In this document: positions 9,093 to 19,585 of the stretch, piece after piece | Layout of the letters: the number at the start of each line of letters is the position of its first letter | Position numbering within the stretch: position 1 is the first letter of the stretch | From: Methyloversatilis sp. | GTDB lineage: Bacteria; Pseudomonadota; Gammaproteobacteria; Burkholderiales; Rhodocyclaceae | Reading direction: 5' to 3' | NCBI GenBank assembly: GCA_017984755.1 | Contig: JAGNYW010000007.1 | Location: 1 to 64,000, forward strand | Length of the DNA: 64,000 nt | The notes under the pieces: model-generated | What the model saw: only the letters and a program-made list of their open reading frames with translations | What the model was told of the DNA's origin: nothing | Databases searched by the model: none | Program-made: the position numbers and the translations under genes

Positions 9093-9566
9093 GTGAATCT
9101 GAACGCAACGCTCATCATCCAGCTCGTGGTGTTCCTGTCGTTTGTGTGGTTTACGAAGAGCTTCGTATGGCCGCCCATCGTCAAGGCACTCGACGAACGC
9201 GCCAAGAAGGTTGCTGACGGACTGGCTGCTGCAGACAAGGCGAAGGCAGATCTGGCCAACGCAGAGAAGAGGTCGATGGAAGAGCTGCGCTCCGCGCGCG
9301 AATCCGCTTCCGAACTCCGTGCCAGCGCCGAGAAGCAGGCTGCCAGGCTGATCGAGGATGCGCGCGCGGAAGCGAATCGCGTCATCGCAGCCGCCCGCGA
9401 AGCTGCAACGGCGGAAGCTGGTGCTGCAGCACAGAAAGCCAAGGATGCCTTGCGCGACCAGGTTGCTGCACTGGCCGTTGTGGGTGCCGAACGCATCCTG
9501 CGCCGCGAAATCAATGCCCAAACCCACGCTGATCTGCTCTCCAACCTGAAACAGGAACTGAGCTGA
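9093..9566 (+). CDS. atpF: F1Fo ATP synthase subunit b
   Basis: The 157-residue protein has one N-terminal membrane helix (about residues 4-24) followed by a long, highly charged, Ala/Glu/Arg/Lys-rich helix that forms the dimeric peripheral stalk. The start codon is GTG at 9093, giving [14 protein letters not shown]; a GGGAAAG ribosome binding site precedes it. Length and architecture match proteobacterial subunit b. It follows atpE and leads into atpH after a four-base gap. Confidence 0.95.
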   Translation: MNLNATLIIQLVVFLSFVWFTKSFVWPPIVKALDERAKKVADGLAAADKAKADLANAEKRSMEELRSARESASELRASAEKQAARLIEDARAEANRVIAAAREAATAEAGAAAQKAKDALRDQVAALAVVGAERILRREINAQTHADLLSNLKQELS

Positions 9567-9570
9567 CACC

Positions 9571-10107
9571 ATGGCTGAAAACGTCACCATCGCGCGACCT
9601 TATGCCGAAGCAGCGTTCCAGCTGGCGAAAGAGGCGGGCTCGCTGAATAACTGGGCGGACGCGCTGGGTCACATGGCTGCTGCTGCTGCCGATCCGGCTG
9701 TCCGTCAGCTGCTTGCCGATCCGACCCGTACTTCGGTCGATCGCGGGTTTCTCTTCCTTGCCACCGTACCGGGCGATCTGACCGACGAGCACCGCAGCTT
9801 TGCGCGTGTTCTGGCTCAGAACAATCGTCTGACGTTGCTGCCCGAGGTTTTCGAACAGTTCATCGAACTGAAGAATGACCACGAGCGGAATGCGGTTGCA
9901 TACATCAGCTCGGCCTTCCCGATGGACGATGCCACCGTGGCACGTCTGCTGGCAGATCTCGAACCGCGATTCGGTCGTCACCTTGAAGCCAAGGTTCGCA
10001 TCGATCCGGAACTGATCGGCGGCGTGAAGGTTGCGGTCGGTGACGAAGTGATCGACGCCTCGGTCCGCGGCAAGCTTGCCGCAATGGCTACTGCGCTACA
10101 GAACTAG
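9571..10107 (+). CDS. atpH: F1Fo ATP synthase subunit delta
   Basis: A 178-residue soluble protein of the OSCP/delta family, which joins the peripheral stalk to the top of F1. The N-terminal helical domain begins with the conserved [14 protein letters not shown] segment. The C-terminal domain contains the conserved pattern around [20 protein letters not shown] near the end. Length is as expected. It sits between atpF and atpA, as in other Betaproteobacteria. Confidence 0.95.
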   Translation: MAENVTIARPYAEAAFQLAKEAGSLNNWADALGHMAAAAADPAVRQLLADPTRTSVDRGFLFLATVPGDLTDEHRSFARVLAQNNRLTLLPEVFEQFIELKNDHERNAVAYISSAFPMDDATVARLLADLEPRFGRHLEAKVRIDPELIGGVKVAVGDEVIDASVRGKLAAMATALQN

Positions 10108-10117
10108 GAGTTTTTTG

Positions 10118-11656
10118 ATGAACCTCAATCCGTCTGAAATCAGCGACCTGATCAAGAGCCGGATCCAGAACCTGCAGCTGACCGCGCAGGCGCGTACCGA
10201 AGGCACCGTGGTTTCGGTGACCGACGGCATCGTGCGCGTGCATGGTCTGGATGACGTGCAGCAGGGCGAAATGCTGGAATTCGAAGGCAACACATTTGGT
10301 CTGGCCCTGAACCTGGAGCGCGACTCGGTCGGCGCGGTGGTTCTGGGTGACTACGAACACATTTCCGAAGGGCAGACCGTCAAGTGTACGGGCCGCATCC
10401 TCGAAGTTCCGGTCGGACCGGAACTGATCGGGCGTGTCGTCAATTCACTCGGCCAGCCGATCGACGGCAAGGGCGTCATCGACGCCAAGCTGACCGACAA
10501 GGTTGAAAAGGTCGCTCCGGGCGTCATCGCGCGTCAGTCGGTTTCGCAGCCGGTGCAGACTGGCCTGAAGTCGATCGACTCGATGGTGCCGGTCGGCCGC
10601 GGTCAGCGCGAACTGATCATCGGCGACCGTCAGACTGGCAAGACGGCGGTTGCGGTCGACGCCATCATCAACCAGAAGGGTCAGAACATGACCTGCATCT
10701 ACGTGGCGGTCGGCCAGAAGGCCTCGACCATCGCCAACGTGGTGCGCAAGCTGGAAGAGTACGGCGCGATGGCCTACACGATCGTGGTTGCCGCCACGGC
10801 ATCCGACTCGGCTGCGATGCAGTTCCTCGCACCGTACGCCGGCTGCACGATGGGCGAATACTTCCGCGACCGTGGTGAAGACGCGCTGATCGTCTATGAC
10901 GACTTGTCGAAGCAGGCTGTTGCCTACCGCCAGATTTCGCTGCTGCTGCGCCGTCCGCCGGGCCGCGAAGCCTACCCGGGCGACGTGTTCTATCTGCACA
11001 GCCGTCTGCTCGAACGCGCAGCTCGCGTGAATCCGGAATTCGTCGAGAAGTTCACCAATGGCGAAGTGAAGGGCAAGACCGGTTCGCTCACCGCACTGCC
11101 GATCATCGAAACACAGGCCGGCGACGTGTCCGCATTCGTGCCGACCAACGTGATTTCGATTACCGACGGTCAGATCTTCCTTGAAACCGACCTTTTCAAC
11201 GCTGGTATCCGCCCCGCCATCAACGCGGGCGTGTCGGTGTCGCGGGTCGGTGGTGCTGCTCAGACCAAGATCATCAAGAAGCTTGGCGGTGGTGTACGTC
11301 TGGCGCTCGCTCAGTACCGCGAACTGGCTGCGTTTGCGCAGTTCGCTTCCGATCTGGACGAAGCGACCCGCAAGCAGCTCGAGCGCGGCCGCCGTGTGAT
11401 GGAGCTGATGAAGCAGCCGCAGTATTCGCCGCTGTCCGTTGCGCAGATGGGTGTTTCGCTTTACGCCGCCAACAACGGTTACTTCGACGACGTCGAAGTG
11501 CCCCGCGTGCTCGCTTTTGAATCGGCCCTGCACCAGTACCTGCAGCAGAAGACCCCTGATCTGATGAACAAGATCGAGTCCACCAAGGATCTCGATGGCG
11601 AATCGGAAAAGGCGCTCGCTGCCGCAGTGGCCGAGTTCAAGAAGAGCTGGGCTTAA
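10118..11656 (+). CDS. atpA: F1Fo ATP synthase subunit alpha
   Basis: The 513-residue non-catalytic nucleotide-binding subunit of F1. The beta-barrel domain comes first, then the P-loop GDRQTGKT, and the conserved [17 protein letters not shown] segment in the nucleotide domain. The start at 10118 ([13 protein letters not shown]) matches the family N-terminus and is preceded by an AGGAG ribosome binding site at 10106-10110; an earlier in-frame start would lie inside atpH. Length is normal. Confidence 0.98.
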   Translation: MNLNPSEISDLIKSRIQNLQLTAQARTEGTVVSVTDGIVRVHGLDDVQQGEMLEFEGNTFGLALNLERDSVGAVVLGDYEHISEGQTVKCTGRILEVPVGPELIGRVVNSLGQPIDGKGVIDAKLTDKVEKVAPGVIARQSVSQPVQTGLKSIDSMVPVGRGQRELIIGDRQTGKTAVAVDAIINQKGQNMTCIYVAVGQKASTIANVVRKLEEYGAMAYTIVVAATASDSAAMQFLAPYAGCTMGEYFRDRGEDALIVYDDLSKQAVAYRQISLLLRRPPGREAYPGDVFYLHSRLLERAARVNPEFVEKFTNGEVKGKTGSLTALPIIETQAGDVSAFVPTNVISITDGQIFLETDLFNAGIRPAINAGVSVSRVGGAAQTKIIKKLGGGVRLALAQYRELAAFAQFASDLDEATRKQLERGRRVMELMKQPQYSPLSVAQMGVSLYAANNGYFDDVEVPRVLAFESALHQYLQQKTPDLMNKIESTKDLDGESEKALAAAVAEFKKSWA

Positions 11657-11677
11657 GCGCGCGGATCGGAGATAACC

Positions 11678-12547
11678 ATGGCCAGCGGAAAAGAGATCCG
11701 TACCAAGATCAAGAGCGTGCAAAACACGAAGAAGATCACTAAGGCAATGGAGATGGTGGCCGCGTCCAAGATGCGCAAGGCGCAGGACCGGATGCGGGCC
11801 GCCAGGCCTTACGCCGACACGATCCGCCGTCTTGCTGCCAACCTGTCGGCCGCTGCTGCCAGCGACTACAGGCATCCGTTCCTCGCGACGGTCGGTCAGA
11901 TCAGGCGCGTCGGCATCATCGTCGTCACGACCGACAAGGGTCTGTGCGGTGGCATGAACACCAACGTGTTGCGCCTCGCCCTCAATTCGATGAAGGATTG
12001 GGAAGCAAAGGGTGCGACAGAAATCCGCGTTGCCGCGATCGGCAACAAGGGTCTGGGTTTCATGCAGCGCATGGGTGCAAAGGTCGTGTCCCAGGCGATT
12101 CAGCTGGGCGACACGCCGCACCTGGAAAAATTGATCGGCACCGTGAAGGTGATGATCGATGCCTTCCAGGCCGGCGAACTCGATGCGGTGTATCTGTCAT
12201 TCACCCGTTTCGTCAATACGATGAAGCAGGAGCCCGTCATGGAGCAGTTGCTGCCCCTGACCGGCGATCGTCTCGGTACGCCGCAAGGTACCTGGGATTA
12301 CCTGTACGAGCCCGATCCGCAGGTGGTGATCGATGAGCTGCTCGTTCGTTATGTCGAAGCACTGGTGTATCAGTCCGTAGCGGAAAACATGGCGTCCGAA
12401 CAGAGCGCGCGAATGGTGGCCATGAAGGCGGCTTCCGACAACGCGGGCAATGTAATCGGCGAATTGCAGCTGGTCTATAACAAGACCCGCCAGGCGGCGA
12501 TCACGAAGGAGCTGTCCGAAATCGTCGGCGGCGCCGCTGCAGTCTGA
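11678..12547 (+). CDS. atpG: F1Fo ATP synthase subunit gamma
   Basis: A 289-residue central-stalk subunit. The N-terminal helix starts with the conserved pattern [20 protein letters not shown], and the C-terminal helix has the conserved [12 protein letters not shown] segment. Together these make the coiled-coil shaft that turns inside the alpha/beta hexamer. Length and gene order are standard. Confidence 0.97.
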   Translation: MASGKEIRTKIKSVQNTKKITKAMEMVAASKMRKAQDRMRAARPYADTIRRLAANLSAAAASDYRHPFLATVGQIRRVGIIVVTTDKGLCGGMNTNVLRLALNSMKDWEAKGATEIRVAAIGNKGLGFMQRMGAKVVSQAIQLGDTPHLEKLIGTVKVMIDAFQAGELDAVYLSFTRFVNTMKQEPVMEQLLPLTGDRLGTPQGTWDYLYEPDPQVVIDELLVRYVEALVYQSVAENMASEQSARMVAMKAASDNAGNVIGELQLVYNKTRQAAITKELSEIVGGAAAV

Positions 12548-12579
12548 TCGCGCACAACGATTTTTTGTATTGGGGATAG

Positions 12580-13986
<1,407 letters not shown>

Positions 13987-14057
13987 CGCAGTACAGGTGA
14001 GCGGTGACGGGCCGAAGCGGTCCGACACCGCCCACATCCTGCTTTCACGGAGTAATC

Positions 14058-14480
14058 ATGGCAATGACCGTACATGTCGACGTAGTCAGCGCGGAAGAGA
14101 AGATCTTTTCCGGGATGGCGGAATTCGTCGTGCTACCGGGCGAAAGCGGCGAACTGGGCATCCTGCCCGGTCACACGCCGCTGATCACACGCATCCGCCC
14201 GGGTGAAGTCCGTATCAAGGTGGCCAACCAGGAAGCGGAAGAACTCGTCTTCGTGGCAGGTGGTCTTCTTGAAGTGCAGCCGGGTCTGGTTACCGTGCTC
14301 GCAGATACGGCCATTCGCGCGCACGATCTGGACGAGGCGAAAGCCGAGGCATCGAAGCGTCGGGCCGAAGAAGCACTGACGAACCGCAACGCAACGATGG
14401 ATTACGCATCGGCACAGGCCGAGCTTGCTTCGGCCGTCGCTCAGCTTGCCGCGATTCAGAAACTGCGCAAGCGCCGCTGA
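14058..14480 (+). CDS. atpC: F1Fo ATP synthase subunit epsilon
   Basis: A 140-residue protein with an N-terminal beta sandwich ([20 protein letters not shown]) and a C-terminal helical hairpin rich in Ala, Glu and Arg that can inhibit ATP hydrolysis. The ATG at 14058 gives the family N-terminus [19 protein letters not shown] and has an ACGGAG ribosome binding site; the longer in-frame start is not supported. It is the last gene of the operon and is followed by a strong terminator. Confidence 0.96.
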   Translation: MAMTVHVDVVSAEEKIFSGMAEFVVLPGESGELGILPGHTPLITRIRPGEVRIKVANQEAEELVFVAGGLLEVQPGLVTVLADTAIRAHDLDEAKAEASKRRAEEALTNRNATMDYASAQAELASAVAQLAAIQKLRKRR

Positions 14481-14507
14481 AACGTCGATCGGACTCAGTA
14501 ACGCGAT

Positions 14508-14541
14508 ACAGAAAAAGCAGGCTGCGGCCTGCTTTTTCTGT
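14508..14541. terminator. Strong bidirectional intrinsic terminator after atpC
   Basis: A perfect 15-base-pair inverted repeat (14508-14522 with 14527-14541) closes a TGCG loop. The stem carries an A-tract on its left arm and a T-tract on its right arm, so it can end transcription of the ATP synthase operon and, on the other strand, of the converging ubiJ transcript. Confidence 0.9.
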
Positions 14542-14602
14542 TCACGCCCATCCGGGTGACGGTTGGTGGAAACGCCGTCATCTTGCAATCAAGCGTACGC
14601 GT

Positions 14603-15202
14603 TCACCGCGTTGCCGCGGTAGCCGAGCGTTCCAGTTGCTCGATGCGTTTCTGGAGTCGCGCCTGGTCGTCGCGCAGCGTGTCTACGCTGCTTGCGAACG
14701 ACGCCAACGCGCCTGAACGAACCACTATCGCAGCTTCATCCGCGACGTATTCGGAGGTGGAGGCGCTCAGCCGGGAAGCGAGATCCTTGCCGGAGGCAAG
14801 CGTCGCACGCGTTGCACCGACGATGCGTTCGGCTGCAGTGTCGCCCAGCAGGCGGCTGATGTCTTCCGCAGCATCCCACTGCAGCGAGCGGAAAACCCGG
14901 GAGATCGTCTCGGCCAGCGCTGCATCCCCTTCCACTCTGACCTCGCGCAGTACGCCTTCGCCCTGATGCGGAAAGCGCAGCAAAGCATCTGCAGGAAGCC
15001 TGATTGTGACGGCGGGTGTTCCTTCCGGGTCACCCGAAAGCCGGCCGCTGTCGTCTATTGAAAAAGAAAGTCCCGAGCCCGCGCCGAGCTCGAGACGTAC
15101 ATGCCGCCCTGCCTGTGAGGCCAGCCGGGCGTGCGCGCCCGGGGTCTGATCGATCAGGTGATTGAGTACCTTCAGTACCGCGGCCGGCAGCATGCTGCTC
15201 AT
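14603..15202 (-). CDS. ubiJ: Ubiquinone biosynthesis accessory factor UbiJ (SCP2-like)
   Basis: A 199-residue protein with an SCP2-type lipid-binding domain in the first ~110 residues (LRLELGAGSGLSFSIDDSGRL-like beta strands, TPAVTIRLPADALL). It ends in a coiled coil (SVDTLRDDQARLQKRIEQLE). This matches UbiJ, which with UbiK helps late hydroxylation and methylation steps of ubiquinone synthesis. The ATG at 15202 was chosen because it overlaps the Tim44-like gene stop (ATGA) and opens the conserved domain. ubiB, often next to ubiJ, is not downstream here because the atp operon converges on it. Confidence 0.83.
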   Translation of the reverse strand: MSSMLPAAVLKVLNHLIDQTPGAHARLASQAGRHVRLELGAGSGLSFSIDDSGRLSGDPEGTPAVTIRLPADALLRFPHQGEGVLREVRVEGDAALAETISRVFRSLQWDAAEDISRLLGDTAAERIVGATRATLASGKDLASRLSASTSEYVADEAAIVVRSGALASFASSVDTLRDDQARLQKRIEQLERSATAATR

Positions 15203-16086
15203 TCCATCTGCTGGATGCCGGAAATCAGCCAGCCGCGTTCGCCGGACACCGGTTTGGACAGGTGCCATACCTCGTCAAACGATTCAGGCGACGCATCGGC
15301 ATCTTCGCGGACAAGACCGTAGAAGCGAACGCTCGCAACATACTGCTCGCCTTCGGTGCTGACATCCAGGAGCACCGCGTCGACCTGGACCACATCGGTA
15401 TGCTGCGCGTTCGTGCCGCGTTCCTGAAGCTGCATGCGGATTTCCGCAAACACTTCCGGCGAGGTGAAGGAGCGGATGTCCTCCACGTCACCGCTGTCGT
15501 TTGCCGCTTGCAGGCGCACAAAATTGAGCTTCGCCTGGCGAAGGAACCCGGCGACATCGAAATCAGCGGGAATGTTGGCCGCAGCAGTTGCCGCGCTGCC
15601 GCCCCCGGTTACAGCAGCCGATTCGAAGGCCTGTGCCTGCGGAGGTGTATAGGCGGAACCTGCTGCTGCACCGGCGCTGGCGTATTGCATCGCTTGCGGC
15701 GCATTGCCCGCCTTGCGCTGCGCAAACATGCGCCACAGGAACAGTGCCGCAACGACCAGCAGCGCGATCATCATGAATGAAGCCATTTCTTCGCCGAAAC
15801 CGAGATGGGACGCCAGCGCCGCAAGGCCCAAGCCTGCAGCGATACCGGCAAGCGGCCCCATCCACGAACGTTTTGCGGGTTGGGCGACTGCGCCGGCGGT
15901 CTGACCCGGACGCTGCGCCGTGGCGCTGTTCTGCGTCGGCGCTGGAGTGGCATCGCGCTTCATGACCGAAGAGTCACGCTGCGAACCGAAGGACTTGCCA
16001 CCGCCGAGCCGCTTTGCCTCGGCCTCGTGCACAACACCGCTGAAGCCGATGAAGGCTGCGAAAAGCATGAACACAAACTTCTTCAT
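15199..16086 (-). CDS. Tim44-like domain protein, exported or membrane-anchored
   Basis: The 295-residue protein has an N-terminal signal peptide (MKKFVFMLFAAFIGFSG..., cleavage near EAEA) and a basic, Ser/Gln-rich region. A hydrophobic pair of segments follows (about 80-120), then a Tim44-like domain (about 165-295) ending in GWLISGIQQME. Bacterial Tim44-like proteins are widespread beside ubiE/ubiJ and have no firm function; the fold binds lipids in mitochondria. Coupled to ubiJ by a four-base overlap, so a link with membrane or ubiquinone metabolism is plausible but unproven. Confidence 0.82.
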   Translation of the reverse strand: MKKFVFMLFAAFIGFSGVVHEAEAKRLGGGKSFGSQRDSSVMKRDATPAPTQNSATAQRPGQTAGAVAQPAKRSWMGPLAGIAAGLGLAALASHLGFGEEMASFMMIALLVVAALFLWRMFAQRKAGNAPQAMQYASAGAAAGSAYTPPQAQAFESAAVTGGGSAATAAANIPADFDVAGFLRQAKLNFVRLQAANDSGDVEDIRSFTSPEVFAEIRMQLQERGTNAQHTDVVQVDAVLLDVSTEGEQYVASVRFYGLVREDADASPESFDEVWHLSKPVSGERGWLISGIQQME

Positions 16087-16177
16087 TCCGTGTCTCCCGA
16101 TGGAAAGCTGTAAAAATTAGCACACTAAGAGACATGCTGGCGGGTGAATGGTTCGCCACCGTTACCGGCCACATCCT

Positions 16178-16915
16178 TCAAAGCTTGAATCCGCGATGCA
16201 GCGCAACGACGCCTGCGCTGAGATTGAAGTACTCGACGCGATCAAGCCCCGCGTCGCGCATCATGTCTGCAAGGGTGTCCTGATCGGGATGCATGCGTAT
16301 CGACTCCGCCAGATAGCGGTAGCTTGCTTCATCGTTCGCGACGCGTTTGCCCAGCCAGGGCAGCACCTTGAACGAATAGACGTCATAAGCCTTTTCCAGC
16401 GGCTTGGCGACACGGGAAAATTCAAGTACCAGCGCACGACCACCCGGCTTGAGCACGCGCTTGAATTCAGCCAGCGCCCGGTCCTTGTGCGTCATGTTGC
16501 GCAAACCGAACGCAACGGTCACGCAGTCGAAATAATTGTCCGGAAACGGCAGGTTTTCCGCATCGCACAGCAGGCTCGGCAACAGCAGTCCGGCGTTGGT
16601 CAGACGATCCCGCCCTTCGCGCAGCATGTCCGGATTGATGTCGGTGTGCCACACCTCGCCGCTTTCACCGGCGCGCCTGGCGTGTGCAATGGTGAGATCG
16701 CCGGTGCCGGCGGCCACGTCGAGCACACGATGCCCGGGCCTCACGCCCGCCATCTCGATTGCGAAGGCCTTCCACGTACGGTGCAGACCCGCCGACATCA
16801 GGTCGTTCATGATGTCGTAGCGCCTCGCGACCGACGAAAAAACGCTGGCGACACGGCGGGCCTTGGCTGCCTCGGCTACCTTTTCGAAGCCGAAATCGGT
16901 TGAACGTTCGCTCAT
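16178..16915 (-). CDS. ubiE: Ubiquinone/menaquinone C-methyltransferase UbiE
   Basis: A 245-residue SAM-dependent methyltransferase. Motif I is [13 protein letters not shown], and the UbiE signatures [18 protein letters not shown] near the N-terminus and a late [14 protein letters not shown] segment are present. It adds the C-methyl group to the benzoquinone (and naphthoquinone) ring. The ATG at 16915 gives [13 protein letters not shown], the usual family start; upstream in-frame codons run into the DUF971 gene and are not needed. The gene lies seven bases after the DUF971 stop. Confidence 0.95.
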   Translation of the reverse strand: MSERSTDFGFEKVAEAAKARRVASVFSSVARRYDIMNDLMSAGLHRTWKAFAIEMAGVRPGHRVLDVAAGTGDLTIAHARRAGESGEVWHTDINPDMLREGRDRLTNAGLLLPSLLCDAENLPFPDNYFDCVTVAFGLRNMTHKDRALAEFKRVLKPGGRALVLEFSRVAKPLEKAYDVYSFKVLPWLGKRVANDEASYRYLAESIRMHPDQDTLADMMRDAGLDRVEYFNLSAGVVALHRGFKL

Positions 16916-16922
16916 GCCGGAC

Positions 16923-17351
16923 TCAGTGATGATTACTGCACCCGCCACCGCTGCGTGGCGCAGCGACAGGCGTTCTGGCTGGATCGCGGCTCGCGCCGGC
17001 GGCTTCCAGCCGCGAAAGATAGTCTGCCCAGAGCGCCTGCTGATTTTCTCCGAGCAGATACAGGTAATCCCAGGAGTAGATGCCACTGTCGTGTCCATCC
17101 GAGAATACCGGTTTCACCGCATAGGCGCCCACCTGCTCGACACGAGTGATATCGACGTCGCGCTTGCCGACCTGCAGAGTCTCCTGGCCCGGGCCATGCC
17201 CGCGCACTTCGGCCGAGGGTGAGCAGACGCGGAGGAATTCGAAGCTGAAGCTGAAATGACGACCGTTGTCGAAGCTGACGTCCATCAGCCTGGATTTCTG
17301 CTGCACCTTGATCTCGGTGGGGATCGGTGTGTCCTTGTCCAGTCCTGCCAT
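16923..17351 (-). CDS. DUF971 domain protein
   Basis: A 142-residue protein with a DUF971 domain (also the N-terminal domain of gamma-butyrobetaine hydroxylases), here without the oxygenase. Visible signatures are [21 protein letters not shown] and [14 protein letters not shown], followed by a short Pro/Gly-rich tail ending GGCSNHH. The Cys and His residues are consistent with metal or cluster handling proposed for the family, but no function is established. The ATG at 17351 opens the conserved region. It is commonly found just before ubiE, as here. Confidence 0.85.
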   Translation of the reverse strand: MAGLDKDTPIPTEIKVQQKSRLMDVSFDNGRHFSFSFEFLRVCSPSAEVRGHGPGQETLQVGKRDVDITRVEQVGAYAVKPVFSDGHDSGIYSWDYLYLLGENQQALWADYLSRLEAAGASRDPARTPVAAPRSGGGCSNHH

Positions 17352-17444
17352 GATGACCTGTGTCGCGAATGAATGACGCCCATCATACCTTGGTGAGGAT
17401 CGATCGATCTGCCGTCGCAACCGGGAGTGGTGGCTGCCGGCAAG

Positions 17445-17478
17445 TCTGTCACCAAACCGTCATCGTGCTGAAATAGAC
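17445..17478 (+). promoter_or_regulatory. Pho box and -10 element before phoB
   Basis: Two 7-base half sites, CTGTCAC (17445-17451) and CCGTCAT (17456-17462), are spaced by four A/C bases. This is the 11-base direct repeat expected for PhoB. Ten bases further lies TAGACT (17473-17478), a suitable -10 box, with no good -35 box. This is the layout of PhoB-activated promoters and implies positive autoregulation of phoBR under phosphate starvation. Confidence 0.75.
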
Positions 17479-17515
17479 TCGTTTTCGATTCTTATCCGGA
17501 TGCATCGTTGACGTC

Positions 17516-18205
17516 ATGGCCCGCATACTCGTTGTCGAGGACGAACCGTCCATTCAGGAACTCATCGGCGTTACTCTCACCCGCACCGGGCATGAACCCA
17601 TGCGCGCGCTCGATGCCGAGAGCGCGTTGCGCATGATGCGTGACGAGTTGCCGGATCTCGTGCTGCTTGACTGGATGCTCCCCGGCCAGAGCGGAATCGA
17701 TCTGGCGCGTCGGTTGCGCAGCGATGAACGAACCCGCAGTGTTCCGATCATCATGCTGACCGCGCGGGGTGACGAACAGTCGAAGGTCACCGGTCTCGAG
17801 ACCGGCGCGGACGACTACGTCACCAAGCCTTTTTCGCCACGCGAGCTCGCCGCACGAATCAAGGCCGTATTGCGTAGACAGAAGCCGCAGGCGACCGAAG
17901 ACGCGGTGGAAATCGACGGACTGCGTCTTGATCCGGCAACCCATAGGGTTACCGCACGCGGTGCGGCGGTCATGCTCGGTCCGACCGAATTCAGGCTGCT
18001 GCATTTCTTCATGACGCACGCGGAACGTGTTCATTCGCGTGCCCAGTTGCTGGACAAGGTCTGGGGCGACCACGTGTTCGTCGAAGAACGTACGGTCGAT
18101 GTGCACATCAGGCGCCTGCGCAGCGTACTCGAGGCCAGCGGGCACGATGCGCTGATCCAGACCGTGCGCGGAAGCGGTTATCGTCTGTCCTGCCAGCAGG
18201 AATGA
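17516..18205 (+). CDS. phoB: Phosphate regulon response regulator PhoB
   Basis: A 229-residue OmpR/PhoB-family regulator. The receiver domain has the acidic pair D9/E10, the phosphoacceptor D52 in LLDWMLPG and K104 in YVTKPFSPRE. The C-terminal winged helix (about 130-229) has the recognition segment RTVDVHIRRLR and ends with VRGSGYRLS. Strong similarity to PhoB, the adjacent phoR, and the upstream Pho box support the specific name. It would activate phosphate-scavenging genes. Confidence 0.94.
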   Translation: MARILVVEDEPSIQELIGVTLTRTGHEPMRALDAESALRMMRDELPDLVLLDWMLPGQSGIDLARRLRSDERTRSVPIIMLTARGDEQSKVTGLETGADDYVTKPFSPRELAARIKAVLRRQKPQATEDAVEIDGLRLDPATHRVTARGAAVMLGPTEFRLLHFFMTHAERVHSRAQLLDKVWGDHVFVEERTVDVHIRRLRSVLEASGHDALIQTVRGSGYRLSCQQE

Positions 18206-18251
18206 ACGCCCTTCCTCCCGCATAATCCGGGGATGAACGGACTTTGCCGCG

Positions 18252-19577
18252 ATGCGTGAATTCTGGCTGCGTGCCCTGACGCGACTGGCGGTGATCAGCG
18301 CCTGCGTGCTCGCAGGGCTGATCGTCAACTCGCTGCCCATCGGACTTGCATTGGCTGTTCTTGTCCTGCTCGTGAGCAGCCTGCGCGATCAGTACGAAAT
18401 CGTCCGCCTCGATCTCTGGCTAGATTCGACCGGCGGTGTTGCCCCACCGGACGGCGACGGCCAGTGGGAATTCCTCTTCGCCAAACTTGCACGGCGCCAG
18501 CGCGATGAGCGGCATCAGCGTGATCAACTTCACAAACGGCTTGAGCGCATGAGCCAAGCGAGTCGAGCCATGCCTGACGGTACGCTCATCATGTCGCGTG
18601 ACGAGCTGATCGAGTGGCTCAACCCCAAGGCGGAAGAGCACCTTGGCCTGAACGGGCAACGCGACGCCGGCACGCCCATCCTCAATCTTCTGCGGCAACC
18701 GGACTTTGCGGAATACCTGCAGTCAGGTGACTACACGGAACCGCTTTCCATGCCTTCGCCGCGCCAGCCCGGTCGTACGCTGCAGCTGCGGGTCGTTCCG
18801 TTCGGCGACGATCAGAAGCTGCTGCTGACGCGGGACATCACGCAGCTCGACAAGCTTGAGACAATGCGCCGCGACTTCGTTGCAAACGTATCGCACGAGA
18901 TGAAGACGCCGCTGACGGTGATACACGGCTTCCTCGAAACGCTGGAGGACGCCCTGCCCGAGCTGTCGCACGAGCAGGCGATGTCGTTCATCGGCATGGC
19001 GCAGCAGCAGTCGGTGCGCATGCAGCGGCTGGTCGATGACCTGCTCACGCTATCTGCACTGGAGACGGATGCGCCGATGCCGGAAGAGTCGGTCGACATG
19101 CGCAATCTGCTCGAAATAGTGATGGTCGAGGCGCGTGCGCTGTCCGGTGGCCGGCACACGATCGTGCTTGATCTTGCGGACGAGCCGGGCTCGTTGACAG
19201 GGTGCGCGCGCGATCTGCGCAGTGCGCTCGGCAATCTGGCGAGCAATGCCGTGCGCTACACGCCCGACGGCGGGCGGGTATGTCTGGGGTGGAAGATCGT
19301 CGACGGGGGAGCGGAGTTTTCGGTGGTCGACAACGGCATCGGAATCGACGCATCCCACATACCCAGGCTGACAGAGCGCTTCTATCGTGTCGACCGCGGC
19401 CGGTCACGCGAAACCGGTGGCACGGGGCTCGGACTCGCCATCGTCAAGCATGTCCTGGAGAGGCATCAGGCCACGCTGACCATAGAAAGTCATCCCGGTG
19501 CCGGAAGCCGTTTCACGGTGCATTTTCCGGAACGACGCATCCTGCGTGCGCTGCCGGCACATACCGAAGCGGCCTGA
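18252..19577 (+). CDS. phoR: Phosphate regulon sensor histidine kinase PhoR
   Basis: The 441-residue kinase has two hydrophobic segments near the N-terminus (about 8-42) with almost no periplasmic loop, as in PhoR. A charged linker and a PAS-like region (about 100-195) follow. The phosphorylated histidine is H215 in FVANVSHEMKTPL. The ATPase domain has the N box (NLASNAVRYTPDGG), DNGIGID, and GTGLGLAIVKH. The lack of a sensory loop fits signalling through the Pst/PhoU transport complex, whose genes are not in the window. It lies 46 bases after phoB. Confidence 0.93.
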   Translation: MREFWLRALTRLAVISACVLAGLIVNSLPIGLALAVLVLLVSSLRDQYEIVRLDLWLDSTGGVAPPDGDGQWEFLFAKLARRQRDERHQRDQLHKRLERMSQASRAMPDGTLIMSRDELIEWLNPKAEEHLGLNGQRDAGTPILNLLRQPDFAEYLQSGDYTEPLSMPSPRQPGRTLQLRVVPFGDDQKLLLTRDITQLDKLETMRRDFVANVSHEMKTPLTVIHGFLETLEDALPELSHEQAMSFIGMAQQQSVRMQRLVDDLLTLSALETDAPMPEESVDMRNLLEIVMVEARALSGGRHTIVLDLADEPGSLTGCARDLRSALGNLASNAVRYTPDGGRVCLGWKIVDGGAEFSVVDNGIGIDASHIPRLTERFYRVDRGRSRETGGTGLGLAIVKHVLERHQATLTIESHPGAGSRFTVHFPERRILRALPAHTEAA

Positions 19578-19585
19578 AGGCTACA

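Noticed and set aside
10445-12121. A 558-codon open frame on the minus strand across atpA and atpG
   Set aside because: It is antisense to two essential, clearly recognised genes; long antisense frames are common in GC-rich DNA and its product looks like no protein family.
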